A stretch of 36,080 bases of DNA from JAJECS01 sp034428595 (GCA_034428595.1 DAOUHO010000021.1:1-36080); one strand, 5' to 3'. Shown: positions 25,794 to 33,819, counted from the stretch's first letter. Made by a program: numbers and translations. Notes: generated by a model not told the origin, from the sequence alone.

Positions 25794-27199
25794 TCGGGCT
25801 CGACGAAGGGTTGCAGCTCGCGCGCGTCCAGCCGCCCCAGGCGCGCTTCGACGCGGCGCAGCCGCAGCGTGGCTGGCATGGCCCGCAGCGCCGCGTTCAG
25901 CGCCGAGACTCGCGCTCGTCCGCGCGTCAGCGCCTCCAGGTCGCCCACGGCCAGACCGCGGCGAATCTCACGCCCGCCGTGGATCGCCGCGAGCGCCGCG
26001 TGATGGCCGGCGGAGCGCCAGGGCGCATTCTTCGCCAGCATGCGCAGCTTGCCGAATTCGACATTGCGGATGAACGAGGGAGACCACTCGCGGCTGGACG
26101 CCGCATGGGCATGGCGGACGACCGACGCCGGCTCGTACCAGAAGCGCCAGCCGCGGCGGCGCGCGCGCCAGGCGAGGTCGGCGTCTTCGTAGTACATGAA
26201 AATGCCGGGATCGAAGAAACCCAGCGATTCGAGCATCGAACGCCGGTAGAGCGCCGCCCCGCCCTTGACGGCGAACACCTCGCGGGGCGCGGCGAAGTCC
26301 GGCCCGTCCCACGCTTGCCACACGTTGCCGTGGGTCACGAAGGTGCCCCGATCACGCATGGAGCCGTCGGGAAGCGGCTTGATGCCGGCGTTTTCAATGA
26401 CCGGGCATGCGAATTCGCGGACGGCATCCGCGGGGATGTCACGTTCGAAGCGGGTGCGCTCGGGCGCAACGTGCAGCGCGGCAAGGTCGCGGCCGCCGAC
26501 CGATACCGCGAGCTTCAGGTTGTCGCGACCGGGGCCGGCGGCGACGTCGAGCGCGATCCGGGCCTTGCCGTCAACGACGGGAACGGCCAGCGTCGCCGCT
26601 GCGCCCGTCCAACGAAACGTGGCCCCGTCGTGGTCGGTCTCGGCTCCATGGGCCCCGCGGTTGACGACGGCTGGGGCGGCTTCGGACGCATCCGCATACA
26701 GGCGCACGCCGAGCTCCCGCGTGTCGCCGCCGCCGGGCACGAAGGTCGGTGCGTGCAGGTCCACGGGGACGCGGTCGTGCAGGTACAGAATCTTTGGCGC
26801 GGCGCCTCCGGCCACCGGGTCGGTGCGCAGCCGCTCAACCAGCGGCCGCAGCCATCCCGGATCGACCTCGGTATCGGGGTTGAGCAGGGCAATGAACGGG
26901 GCGGTCGCCTCGCGCATGGCCAGGTTATTGCCGCGCGCAAAGCCGAGGTTGGCCCCGGCCTCCACCAGCGCGACCCCCGGAAAGTCCCGGCCCAGATTGC
27001 GCACGGAGCCATCGGTGGACTCGTTGTCCACGACGGTGACGTCAAAGGCTGGATAGTCCGTGTCCAGGACGCAACTCAGGCACCGGTCAATGAACGCGCC
27101 CGGGTTGTAGGTGAGGACGACGACGTGGACGTGCGGCATGTCGGCGCCAACCGTCCGAGCCGGCTGCCGCGGCGCCTCGGCCGCGATGGCGCCGGTCAT
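25790..27199 (-). CDS. GT2-family glycosyltransferase with strand-rich insert
   Basis: 469 residues from ATG 27199, which overlaps the ATPase stop as ATGA; ATG 27139 (MPHVHVVVLTYN) matches the usual family start and is an alternative. VVVLTYNPG, VVDNESTDGS (56-65) and ALLNPDTEVDPGW (104-116) are the GT-A nucleotide and DxD-type metal sites of rhamnosyltransferase-like GT2 enzymes. GGAALYRRSMLESLGFFDPGIF (313-334), then YYEDADLAWRARRRGW, is the ED/base region. Between PKILYLHDR (135-143) and PVIENAG (266-272) lies an insert of about 120 residues that most relatives lack. It contains PTFVPGGGDTRELGVRL and FRWTGAAATLAVPV. It is an inverting enzyme acting in the cytoplasm; sugar unknown. Confidence 0.88.
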   Translation of the reverse strand: MTGAIAAEAPRQPARTVGADMPHVHVVVLTYNPGAFIDRCLSCVLDTDYPAFDVTVVDNESTDGSVRNLGRDFPGVALVEAGANLGFARGNNLAMREATAPFIALLNPDTEVDPGWLRPLVERLRTDPVAGGAAPKILYLHDRVPVDLHAPTFVPGGGDTRELGVRLYADASEAAPAVVNRGAHGAETDHDGATFRWTGAAATLAVPVVDGKARIALDVAAGPGRDNLKLAVSVGGRDLAALHVAPERTRFERDIPADAVREFACPVIENAGIKPLPDGSMRDRGTFVTHGNVWQAWDGPDFAAPREVFAVKGGAALYRRSMLESLGFFDPGIFMYYEDADLAWRARRRGWRFWYEPASVVRHAHAASSREWSPSFIRNVEFGKLRMLAKNAPWRSAGHHAALAAIHGGREIRRGLAVGDLEALTRGRARVSALNAALRAMPATLRLRRVEARLGRLDARELQPFVEPE

Positions 27200-28911
27200 T
27201 CCACGCTGATCGTGCGCACGGCCAGCCCCAAAATGCGGGTGTCGTCGTCAATGCCCACCGCCGCGGGCACGAGCGGCTCGTCGACGACGATTTCGAGCTG
27301 CAACGTCGTGGGCTGGGTTACCGGATCCAGCGGCACGATCACGTCCTCGAAGTCCATGTGCCGCACCGTCAACGTCGCCATGTGCCGCCCGTTGAGACGA
27401 ACCTGGACGCTTGCGCCGTCGATGTCGTGCAACGGCCGGCACACCGACATCCGCAGCGTGCCCTGCCCCACGGATTGGGTGATATAGGCCACCGCGCGAT
27501 CCGTGGTCCAGCGGAGGCGCGGCGGCCACTCCTCGGCCGGATGCCAGCCCTCGCCGAGCCAGTCGTCATCGCCGTCGCCAAGGCGGAGCTCGGCGGGCGG
27601 GTGCCGCCAGATCTGGCGCGGCGACTCGCTGATCATGTCGGGCTGGGCAACCGGGGCGTCGCCGCGCTCGAGCGGCGGATGATCGCGCGAGACACGGGCG
27701 CGCCATTGGGCGGGAACGACGACCGCGCCCCGCTGAAAGCCGGCGAACTTGCCCACGAAAAACGTCAGGGCGTTGTCCCAGCGGTGGTATGGCTGGTGGC
27801 GCTTGTGCTCGGGCCAGGCGCGAAGCGAAATGTTGTAGGCGCCGACGCCGACCGGCACCGGCCCGAGGCGGCAGGTGACGATGGTGCGGCCAGGCGGCAC
27901 GTCCAGCGGGCCAATGGTGGCCTCCGTGCTGGACTCGGCGACGAGCAAACCGTCGCTGCGGTGCAGCGCGCAGCCCACGATCACGTCGGTCAAGTGCGTC
28001 TCGGCCTCCAGTTCGGCGGCCACGGTGACCGTGTCGCCTGGGAGCACGGTGTATTGCTCGGGTCCGGTCGCGCTCTCCCGCAGGACCGCCGCCCGGATCT
28101 TCAGGTCGGTGGGTTCGCCCACGTCGCGCGGCACGGCCGCCGCGTCGCCGGGCGGCGCTTCTCCCTGCATGTGCTGGACGTAGTCCTGGATGACCTGGTG
28201 CGGATCGCCGGCCTGGCGCACCTTGCCCCGATCCAGCCAGACCACGCGGTCGCAGAACCGGCGCACCTGGATGGGATCGTGTGAGACCAGCACCATCGTG
28301 CGGCCACGGCGTTTCACGCGGGCCAAGGCCGCGTAGCACTTGGCCGCGAAGTTCGCGTCGCCCACGGCCAGCACCTCGTCGATCAGCAGGATCTCGGGGT
28401 CCACGTGGATGGCGATGGCGAACCCCAGCCGCATGAACATGCCGGACGAGTAGTGCTTGACCGGGGTATCGATGAATTGCTCGAGCTCGGCGAAGGCCAC
28501 GATGTCGTTGTACATCGCTTGAATCGTGCGCCGGTTGAGGCCGAGGAACGATCCGTTGAGGAAAACGTTCTCGCGCCCGGTGAGGTCCGGATGCATGCCG
28601 GCCCCCAGCTCGAGCAGCCCGAACACCCGACCGCGTGCGGTGACCTGGCCCTCCGTGGCCTGGATGGTCCCGGCGAGCAGCTTCAGGATGGTGCTCTTGC
28701 CCGACCCGTTCGGCCCGATGATCCCCAGCGTCTCCCCGGGCGCCACAGCCAGGCTCACGCGGTCGAGCGCCCAGAACTCCTCATGCTCCATGGGCCGCCG
28801 TCCAAGCAGGGCCAGCGCCATCCCCTGAAACGTGCGGGCCGCCTCGTGGCGGATGACAAACCGCTTGCGGACGTCGCGGAGTTCGATGGCGGGCGATGGG
28901 TGGTCGGGCAC
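27196..28911 (-). CDS. Polysaccharide ABC exporter ATPase, Wzt-type, with extra C-terminal module
   Basis: 571 residues from GTG 28911. The ATPase domain (1-245) has Walker A GPNGSGKST (66-74), the signature YSSGM (154-158), Walker B EILLIDE (173-179) and the switch His211. Residues about 266-390 look like the Wzt C-terminal beta-sandwich that binds the exported O-polysaccharide. A further strand-rich domain (452-571), with RWTTDRAVAYI and DTRILGLAVRTISV, is not part of ordinary Wzt. With the permease encoded six bases upstream it should export a polyprenyl-linked glycan using ATP. The Wzt-like sandwich suggests recognition of a finished chain end, as in Wzt-dependent systems. Confidence 0.9.
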   Translation of the reverse strand: MPDHPSPAIELRDVRKRFVIRHEAARTFQGMALALLGRRPMEHEEFWALDRVSLAVAPGETLGIIGPNGSGKSTILKLLAGTIQATEGQVTARGRVFGLLELGAGMHPDLTGRENVFLNGSFLGLNRRTIQAMYNDIVAFAELEQFIDTPVKHYSSGMFMRLGFAIAIHVDPEILLIDEVLAVGDANFAAKCYAALARVKRRGRTMVLVSHDPIQVRRFCDRVVWLDRGKVRQAGDPHQVIQDYVQHMQGEAPPGDAAAVPRDVGEPTDLKIRAAVLRESATGPEQYTVLPGDTVTVAAELEAETHLTDVIVGCALHRSDGLLVAESSTEATIGPLDVPPGRTIVTCRLGPVPVGVGAYNISLRAWPEHKRHQPYHRWDNALTFFVGKFAGFQRGAVVVPAQWRARVSRDHPPLERGDAPVAQPDMISESPRQIWRHPPAELRLGDGDDDWLGEGWHPAEEWPPRLRWTTDRAVAYITQSVGQGTLRMSVCRPLHDIDGASVQVRLNGRHMATLTVRHMDFEDVIVPLDPVTQPTTLQLEIVVDEPLVPAAVGIDDDTRILGLAVRTISVE

Positions 28912-28917
28912 GACGCG

Positions 28918-29760
28918 CTACAGCTCCTCGGCGAAGCGGTGGGCGTATCGTCGAAAGACCCACCAGCCGAAGCCGAGCGCCACCACCGCCACGATGACGG
29001 TGGCGATGGTGTGGCGGATGGGGAAGGACCCGAACATGATGGCGAAGCGGTAGTCGGTGGTCAGCGTGGCCATGGGATTGAGCATGAAGACCCACCGGTG
29101 CACGTCCAGCCCGAGAAACGTGACGTTGGGAACGAACGATATGGGATAGAAAATGGGCGTGAGGAAGAACCATGCCAGCAACCCAACTTCGACCAGATGC
29201 TCCGTATCACGAAAGAACACATTGGCCATCGCAAGAATCAAACTGAGACCCATCACAAGCGCCAGCTGCAATAGCATGATCAACGGTATCATCAGCATTG
29301 CACGACTAGTACCTACGCCAAAAAATATACCGATGATCCAGAATATAAAGAACGCCAACAAAAAGTTGACAAAGCTGGCAAGCACTGCGCTCATCGGCAG
29401 CAATTCACGAGGGAAGTAAACCTTCTTGATGAGCTGCGCGTTGCTCGTAATGCTGCGCATGGCCGAGGTGAGCGCCTGTGCTGTGAACAGCCAGGGCACG
29501 AGCGCCGCCATGAGGAAGAACGGATAGAGATGGATTTCGTCGTATTGCGCCAGCACCTGAAATACGAGGGTGAACACGCCCATCATCAGGAGCGGATTGA
29601 GCAGCGACCACCCGAAGCCGAATATCGATCCGCGATAGCGCACTTTGAGGTCGCGAACCACGAGGTTGCGCAACAGGTCCGTATAGTCCGCGACCTCTCG
29701 AACGGCGCCCCAAACGCGCCGCGCGCTGGAAGGCCCGAACGAGGCGGCGGCGCGTGCCAT
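28918..29760 (-). CDS. Polysaccharide ABC exporter permease, Wzm/TagG-type
   Basis: 280 residues from ATG 29760, chosen because GGAG lies six bases upstream; ATG 29772 and GTG 29805 are possible but have no such site. The ABC-2 layout is seen: an amphipathic start, LVVRDLKVRYRGSIFGFGW (the typical cytoplasmic lead-in), then about six helices, with NPLLMMGVFTLVF and FFRDTEHLVEVGLLAWFFLTPIFYP. It forms the channel for the ATPase encoded next. As the first gene of the minus-strand cluster it probably follows the cluster promoter in the divergent region, though I could not pick that promoter out. Its middle is markedly richer in A+T than its neighbours, with ATA, CTA, GTA and AGT codons that are rare elsewhere in the window. 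Confidence 0.9.
   Translation of the reverse strand: MARAAASFGPSSARRVWGAVREVADYTDLLRNLVVRDLKVRYRGSIFGFGWSLLNPLLMMGVFTLVFQVLAQYDEIHLYPFFLMAALVPWLFTAQALTSAMRSITSNAQLIKKVYFPRELLPMSAVLASFVNFLLAFFIFWIIGIFFGVGTSRAMLMIPLIMLLQLALVMGLSLILAMANVFFRDTEHLVEVGLLAWFFLTPIFYPISFVPNVTFLGLDVHRWVFMLNPMATLTTDYRFAIMFGSFPIRHTIATVIVAVVALGFGWWVFRRYAHRFAEEL
29100..29460. other. AT-rich patch inside the ABC permease gene
   Basis: By hand count the G+C is 53, 52, 48, 43, 47 and 50 percent in successive 60-base lines from 29101, against about 65-70 percent around it. The lowest line is 29281-29340. Three ATA codons fall within about 25 codons here. The reading frame is intact, so it is a change of composition, not a break. 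Confidence 0.8.
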
Positions 29761-29827
29761 ACGGTGCTCCATGCGCGTGCTAGGCGGCTCGTGGGCGCAG
29801 CTCACGCCCGGATTCGATAGTGCCCCA

Positions 29828-29836
29828 TGCTACAAT
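29828..29836 (+). promoter_or_regulatory. Extended -10 promoter for the MBL-pyrG transcript
   Basis: TGCTACAAT: the -10 hexamer TACAAT (29831-29836) matches TATAAT at five of six bases and is preceded by TGn, the extended -10 element. A good -35 box is not seen at 16-18 bases, as is usual for extended -10 promoters. It would start a transcript near 29843, leaving about 40 bases before the MBL-like gene. The opposite strand of the same gap must hold the promoter of the polysaccharide cluster. Confidence 0.5.
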
Positions 29837-29882
29837 CCGCCGATTCTGGGGTTGCCCAACATACAGGCACCATTGGAGGGGG

Positions 29883-30518
29883 ATGGACGTCACCTGGGTG
29901 GGAGGCGGCTGTTTTCGCCTCCGCGGCCGTGACGCTACCGTTCTCACCGACCCACACACCAGCGGCATCAAGCAGCGGTCGGCGTTGCCTAAGGCCGACG
30001 TGGTGACGCTGACCGACCTGGACGCTGACCATGGGATCACCGTGCCGCAGCGGCGCGGCGATCGCACGCTCACGGCATTCGTCGCCGATGGGCCTGGCGA
30101 ATACGAGGTTGCCGGCCTGTATGTGCACGGCGTTCCCGCCCCCGGCCAAGCCGATCGACCGATAACGCTATTCACGTACGACGTCGACGGCGTATCGGTG
30201 GGGCATGTCCCCGAGCTCTCGAGCGTCCCGGTCGACGCGCTATTGGATGAGTTGGGCACGATTCACGTGTTGCTGATCGGCGTGCGCAGTGGCGACGAGT
30301 TTCTCTCGCCCGACCAGATCATCAAGACCGTCTCTCGCATCGAGCCGAACATCGTGATTCCCTATGGCGACGATGACGCCGCAAGTCCCCAGGCGGCCTG
30401 GCGCCTGGTGGCGCGCGAGCTTCACGGCGCGGACCCCGTGGCGGACGGCAACCTGACCGCCAACCGCCGACAGCTTCCCGATCCGGTTGACGTGCGCATG
30501 CTCGAACGAAGGAACTAG
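29883..30518 (+). CDS. MBL-fold protein with degenerate metal site
   Basis: 211 residues from ATG 29883, with GGAGGG just upstream; an in-frame start at 29820 would lie before the promoter. The layout matches the UlaG/YtnP-like 'Lactamase_B_3' group: WVGGGCFRLRG (5-15), LTDPH (21-25), DGPGEYEVAGLYVHG (69-83) and EPNIVIPYGDD (154-164). In relatives the strand 42-50 reads like VSHDHPGH and the end like IPMHY, supplying metal ligands. Here it reads VTLTDLDADH and IPYGD, and GHSCF has become GGGCF. The protein therefore keeps the fold but has probably lost the usual two-metal site. It sits six bases before pyrG and is probably co-transcribed; its role is unknown. Confidence 0.8.
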   Translation: MDVTWVGGGCFRLRGRDATVLTDPHTSGIKQRSALPKADVVTLTDLDADHGITVPQRRGDRTLTAFVADGPGEYEVAGLYVHGVPAPGQADRPITLFTYDVDGVSVGHVPELSSVPVDALLDELGTIHVLLIGVRSGDEFLSPDQIIKTVSRIEPNIVIPYGDDDAASPQAAWRLVARELHGADPVADGNLTANRRQLPDPVDVRMLERRN

Positions 30519-30524
30519 GGAAGC

Positions 30525-32225
30525 GTGACGCGCGACGGAACGGTGGGCAGCGGTCGGGCGGCGGCAAGGCATCCGTCGCAGCGGCGATACATCTTCGTGA
30601 CGGGCGGCGTGGTCTCGGCCATCGGCAAGGGCGTGACGGCCGCCAGCATCGGTCGCATGGTCAAGAGCCGTGGGCTGCGCGTATCGATCATGAAGCTCGA
30701 TCCCTATATCAACGTCGACCCCGGCACCATGAGCCCCCTCGAGCACGGGGAGGTGTTCGTCACGGTCGACGGCGCCGAAACCGACCAGGATCTGGGCCAT
30801 TACGAGCGGTTCGTGGACGAGAGCCTCACCGGGGCCAGCAACCTGACCACCGGCGCGGTCTACGACCGCGTGATCACCCGTGAGCGGCGGGGCGACTTCC
30901 TGGGCGGCACGATCCAGGTGATCCCGCACGTGACCGATGAGATCAAGTCGCGCATTCGAGCCGTCGGCGACGGGGACGACCCCGACGTGGTGATCGTCGA
31001 AGTGGGCGGCACGGTGGGTGACATCGAGAACATCCCGTTTCTCGAGGCGCTGCGGCAGTTGCGCCGCGAGGTCGGCATGCGCAACGTGCTATTCGTCCAC
31101 GTGACCCTGGTGCCGCGGCTCGGATCGACGCTCGAGCTGAAGACCAAGCCTACCCAGCACAGCGTGCGGGAGTTGCGGAGCATCGGCATCCAGCCGGACG
31201 TCGTGGTCTGTCGCTCGGACGACCGTCTCACGCCCGAGCTCGTCGACAAGATTGCGCTGTTCGCCGACGTCGAATCGCGTGCGGTGATTTCGAACCCTGA
31301 AGTGGCGTCCATCTACGAAGTCCCGCTGGTCCTCGAAGAGGCTGGGCTGGGCGCGTTTATCACCGAACACTTCGGTCTGGACGACTTGACCCCGGAGCTC
31401 GACGAATGGAGCGCCACGGTCGATGCGCTGCTGGATCCCACCGTGCCGGAGCTTGAGATCGCCATCGTCGGCAAGTACATCTCGCTGCCCGACGCCTACC
31501 TGAGCGTCGTGGAGGCCGTCCGCCACGCGGGCATTTCCTGGAAAGTGCGGCCGGTGATCCGCTGGGTCGACTCGGAGGAGCTCGAGGACCGCGATCCCCA
31601 TGACCTGCTGGCCGGCGTCGGAGGCATCATCGTGCCGGGCGGCTTTGGGCCTCGGGGCATCGAGGGCAAGATCATGGCGGCCCACTACGCGCGCACGCAC
31701 AAGGTGCCGTACCTGGGGCTTTGCCTCGGGATGCAGGTGGCCGTGATCGAGTTCGCCCGCAAGGTGCTGGGCACCGACGACTGCACCAGCATCGAGTTCA
31801 ACCCGGACACGGCGCATCCGGCAATCCACCCGATGCCGGAGTACTATCACGTGGCCAACAAGGGCGGCTCGATGCGCTTGGGCGCGTGGCGCTGCGACTT
31901 GGTGGCCGGCACGAAGGCTCGGCGCGTCTACGGCGCCGCCAGCATCGAAGAACGACACCGGCACCGCATGGAAGTCAACAACAGCTACCGCGATATCCTG
32001 CGTTCGCAGGGCATGACCCTCAGCGGCCTTTCGCCTGACGGCGCACTGGTGGAAATCGTGGAATTGGACCACCATCCGTGGTTCGTCGGGTGCCAGTTTC
32101 ATCCGGAGTTCGCCTCGCGGCCGACGCGCCCGCACCCGTTGTTCTGGGGATTCCTGCAGGCGGCGGTGCGGCACGTCGAGGGGCGGAGTCCCGTGCCTGA
32201 ATCGGTGCCAGAGGTGGCCGGTTGA
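30525..32225 (+). CDS. pyrG: CTP synthase
   Basis: 566 residues from GTG 30525, 20 or so more at the N-terminus than usual. It makes CTP from UTP with ATP and glutamine-derived ammonia, in the cytoplasm. The synthetase domain has FVTGGVVSAIGKGVTAASIG (24-43, P-loop), MKLDPYINVDPGTMSPLEHG and DGAETDQDLGHYERF. The glutaminase domain has GGFGPRG, the nucleophile Cys400 in LGLCLGMQ, and His526/Glu528 in GCQFHPEF. All catalytic residues are present. KGGSMRLG replaces the commoner GGTMRLG. It follows the MBL-like gene by six bases and precedes purA by 92. Confidence 0.97.
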   Translation: MTRDGTVGSGRAAARHPSQRRYIFVTGGVVSAIGKGVTAASIGRMVKSRGLRVSIMKLDPYINVDPGTMSPLEHGEVFVTVDGAETDQDLGHYERFVDESLTGASNLTTGAVYDRVITRERRGDFLGGTIQVIPHVTDEIKSRIRAVGDGDDPDVVIVEVGGTVGDIENIPFLEALRQLRREVGMRNVLFVHVTLVPRLGSTLELKTKPTQHSVRELRSIGIQPDVVVCRSDDRLTPELVDKIALFADVESRAVISNPEVASIYEVPLVLEEAGLGAFITEHFGLDDLTPELDEWSATVDALLDPTVPELEIAIVGKYISLPDAYLSVVEAVRHAGISWKVRPVIRWVDSEELEDRDPHDLLAGVGGIIVPGGFGPRGIEGKIMAAHYARTHKVPYLGLCLGMQVAVIEFARKVLGTDDCTSIEFNPDTAHPAIHPMPEYYHVANKGGSMRLGAWRCDLVAGTKARRVYGAASIEERHRHRMEVNNSYRDILRSQGMTLSGLSPDGALVEIVELDHHPWFVGCQFHPEFASRPTRPHPLFWGFLQAAVRHVEGRSPVPESVPEVAG

Positions 32226-32248
32226 GGGTCGCCGCCGCCCGACCCCTC
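32224..32248 (+). repeat. Small hairpin after pyrG
   Basis: GGGTCG (32226-32231) pairs with CGACCC (32240-32245) around an eight-base loop, and two more pairs form beyond a bulged base. It begins at the pyrG stop codon. No run of T follows, so it is not an ordinary intrinsic terminator; it could shield the message end or pause transcription. The rest of the 92-base gap to purA shows only the purA ribosome site. Confidence 0.45.
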
Positions 32249-32317
32249 TAAGACGACCATGAACTGCAGGACCCGGCGCGCGCGGCGCCACGCGCACCGC
32301 CCCCGAGAGGACACCCG

Positions 32318-33616
32318 ATGAGCACCATGGCCGTGATCGGCGCGCAATGGGGCGACGAAGGCAAGGGCAAGATCGTCGACCATTTGGCGGAGCGCGCCGA
32401 CCTCGTCATCCGCTTCCAGGGCGGCAACAACGCCGGCCACACCATCGTCAACGACTACGGCACCTATGCGCTGCACCTGCTGCCGGCCGGCGTCTTCCAC
32501 GCCGGCACGGTGAACCTGCTCGGGCCGGGCACGGTCGTGAATCCGCAGGCGCTGATCGACGAGATGCAGGAGGTCGGCGAGGCCACCGGCATCTCGTTCG
32601 ACACGTTCAAGATCGCCGAGCGCGCCCACGTGGTGATGCCCTATCACCTGGCGCTCGACGCCGCCGAGGAGCAGCAACGCGGCGAGCTGGTGCAGGGCAC
32701 CACGCTGCGGGGCATCGGGCCGACCTACGCCGACAAGGCGGCTCGATCAGGGGTGCGGGTCGGCGACCTGCTGGACGCCGACTATTTGTCCACCTGGATT
32801 CCGAGCATCCTCGAGCCGAAGAACCGGCTGCTGACCGAGGCCTACGGGCTGAAACCCCTGGACCCCAGCGCCCTTGTCGACGAGGCCCTGGCGTGGGGCG
32901 AGACCCTGCGTCCGTACGTGGTGGACTCGCTGCCGCTGGTATCCGAGGCGCTGGCCGCGAACCGCAACATCGTGCTCGAAGGCCAGCTGGGCGTGATGCG
33001 CGACCTGGATTGGGGTCACTATCCCTACGTCACGTCGTCAAGCCCATCGGCCGCGGGCGCCTGCATTGGCGCGGGGATTCCGCCCAAAGCGCTGGACAAA
33101 GTGCTGGGGATCGCCAAGGCGTTCACGTCCTCGGTCGGCGAGGGTCCGTTTCCCTCGGAGCTCACCGACAGCACCGGCGACCGCCTGCGCAACGTGGGCG
33201 CCGGGGAATACGGCGCCTCCACGGGCCGTCCGCGGCGCTGCGGCTGGTTTGACGCGGTGCCCGTGCGCACGGTGGGCGCGCTGAGCGGGGTCGACGCCCT
33301 GGCGCTGACGAAACTTGATGCGCTCGACGGGTTCGAGAGTCTCCGTGTGTGCGAGGCGTATGTGGTCGATGGTCGGCGCGTTGATCTGGCGCCCGACACG
33401 CATGCGCTCAGTCGCGCGCGTCCCATCTACCGCGACGTGCCCGGCTGGCTGTCCCCAACCGCGGGCATGCAGGACTTCGACGCGCTGCCGCCGAACGCCC
33501 AGCGATACGTCCGCACCATCGAAGAAGTCACCGGCATTCCCGTGGCGATGGTCGGCACGGGCCAGCATCGGACGGCCGTCGCGACGCGCGACCCGGCGTT
33601 CAGCCTGGCGGGCTGA
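32318..33616 (+). CDS. purA: Adenylosuccinate synthetase
   Basis: 432 residues, the usual length, from ATG 32318 with GAGAGG seven bases upstream; ATG 32327 is an alternative. The enzyme joins IMP and aspartate using GTP, the first step from IMP to AMP. QWGDEGKGK (10-18) holds the P-loop and catalytic Asp13, and NNAGHTIV (37-44) holds His41. TTLRGIGPTYADK, then RSGVRVGDL, and GEYGASTGRPRRCGWFD bind IMP. DLDWGHYPYVTSSSPSAAGA is the usual HGTYPYVTSSN region with small changes. It is probably in the pyrG transcript, though the gap before it is longer than elsewhere. Confidence 0.97.
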   Translation: MSTMAVIGAQWGDEGKGKIVDHLAERADLVIRFQGGNNAGHTIVNDYGTYALHLLPAGVFHAGTVNLLGPGTVVNPQALIDEMQEVGEATGISFDTFKIAERAHVVMPYHLALDAAEEQQRGELVQGTTLRGIGPTYADKAARSGVRVGDLLDADYLSTWIPSILEPKNRLLTEAYGLKPLDPSALVDEALAWGETLRPYVVDSLPLVSEALAANRNIVLEGQLGVMRDLDWGHYPYVTSSSPSAAGACIGAGIPPKALDKVLGIAKAFTSSVGEGPFPSELTDSTGDRLRNVGAGEYGASTGRPRRCGWFDAVPVRTVGALSGVDALALTKLDALDGFESLRVCEAYVVDGRRVDLAPDTHALSRARPIYRDVPGWLSPTAGMQDFDALPPNAQRYVRTIEEVTGIPVAMVGTGQHRTAVATRDPAFSLAG

Positions 33617-33667
33617 ACCCGTCGCCGACGAACCACGCTCCGCGTAGGGTTCCCGGGCCGGAGAGGC

Positions 33668-33673
33668 TATACT
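33668..33673 (+). promoter_or_regulatory. Candidate -10 box before the PyrR attenuator
   Basis: TATACT matches TATAAT at five of six positions. No convincing -35 is seen 17 bases upstream. A start near 33679-33681 would begin the RNA just at the first half of the antiterminator, which is the expected place for a pyr leader. Confidence 0.5.
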
Positions 33674-33678
33674 TCAGG

Positions 33679-33753
33679 GCCCTTTAATCCGTTCCAGCGA
33701 GACGGAAAGCGGCAGACCGTCGGCGCCGTAGGTGTCGTGCGCGGACTGAGGGC
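33679..33753 (+). promoter_or_regulatory. Antiterminator pairing of the pyr leader
   Basis: GCCCT (33679-33683) can pair with AGGGC (33749-33753), and TCCG (33688-33691) with CGGA (33742-33745), with a small internal loop between. The pairing uses the 5' arm of the terminator and the 5' arm of the PyrR hairpin, so it excludes both. With low UMP, PyrR would not bind, this structure would form, and transcription would continue into pyrR. Confidence 0.7.
33688..33706 (+). promoter_or_regulatory. PyrR-binding anti-antiterminator hairpin
   Basis: TCCGT (33688-33692) pairs with ACGGA (33702-33706) around the loop TCCAGCGAG (33693-33701). This fits the conserved PyrR recognition loop (UCCAGnGAGR type) known from Bacillus pyr leaders. 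UMP-bound PyrR should hold it, freeing the terminator arms. Confidence 0.8.
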
Positions 33754-33771
33754 CCTCGCGGCCCTTTTTTT
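33749..33771 (+). terminator. Intrinsic terminator of the pyr attenuator
   Basis: AGGGCC (33749-33754), loop CTCGC, GGCCCT (33760-33765), then T to 33771, seven in a row. It is a textbook intrinsic terminator and lies 49 bases before the pyrR start, so its job is attenuation. The remainder of the 33617-33819 gap holds the purA end and the pyrR ribosome site. Confidence 0.88.
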
Positions 33772-33819
33772 GTGCCGCGGACGCCCCGGGCCGGAGGGGA
33801 AAGACATGGGGAGGTGTGC

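Noticed and set aside
23964..26003. Plus-strand frame of 679 codons
   Set aside because: Antisense to the GT4 gene with insert, which has full family motifs; no ribosome site or recognisable domain.
32224..32248. Hairpin after pyrG as an intrinsic terminator
   Set aside because: No T-run follows the stem, so it is listed only as a hairpin.
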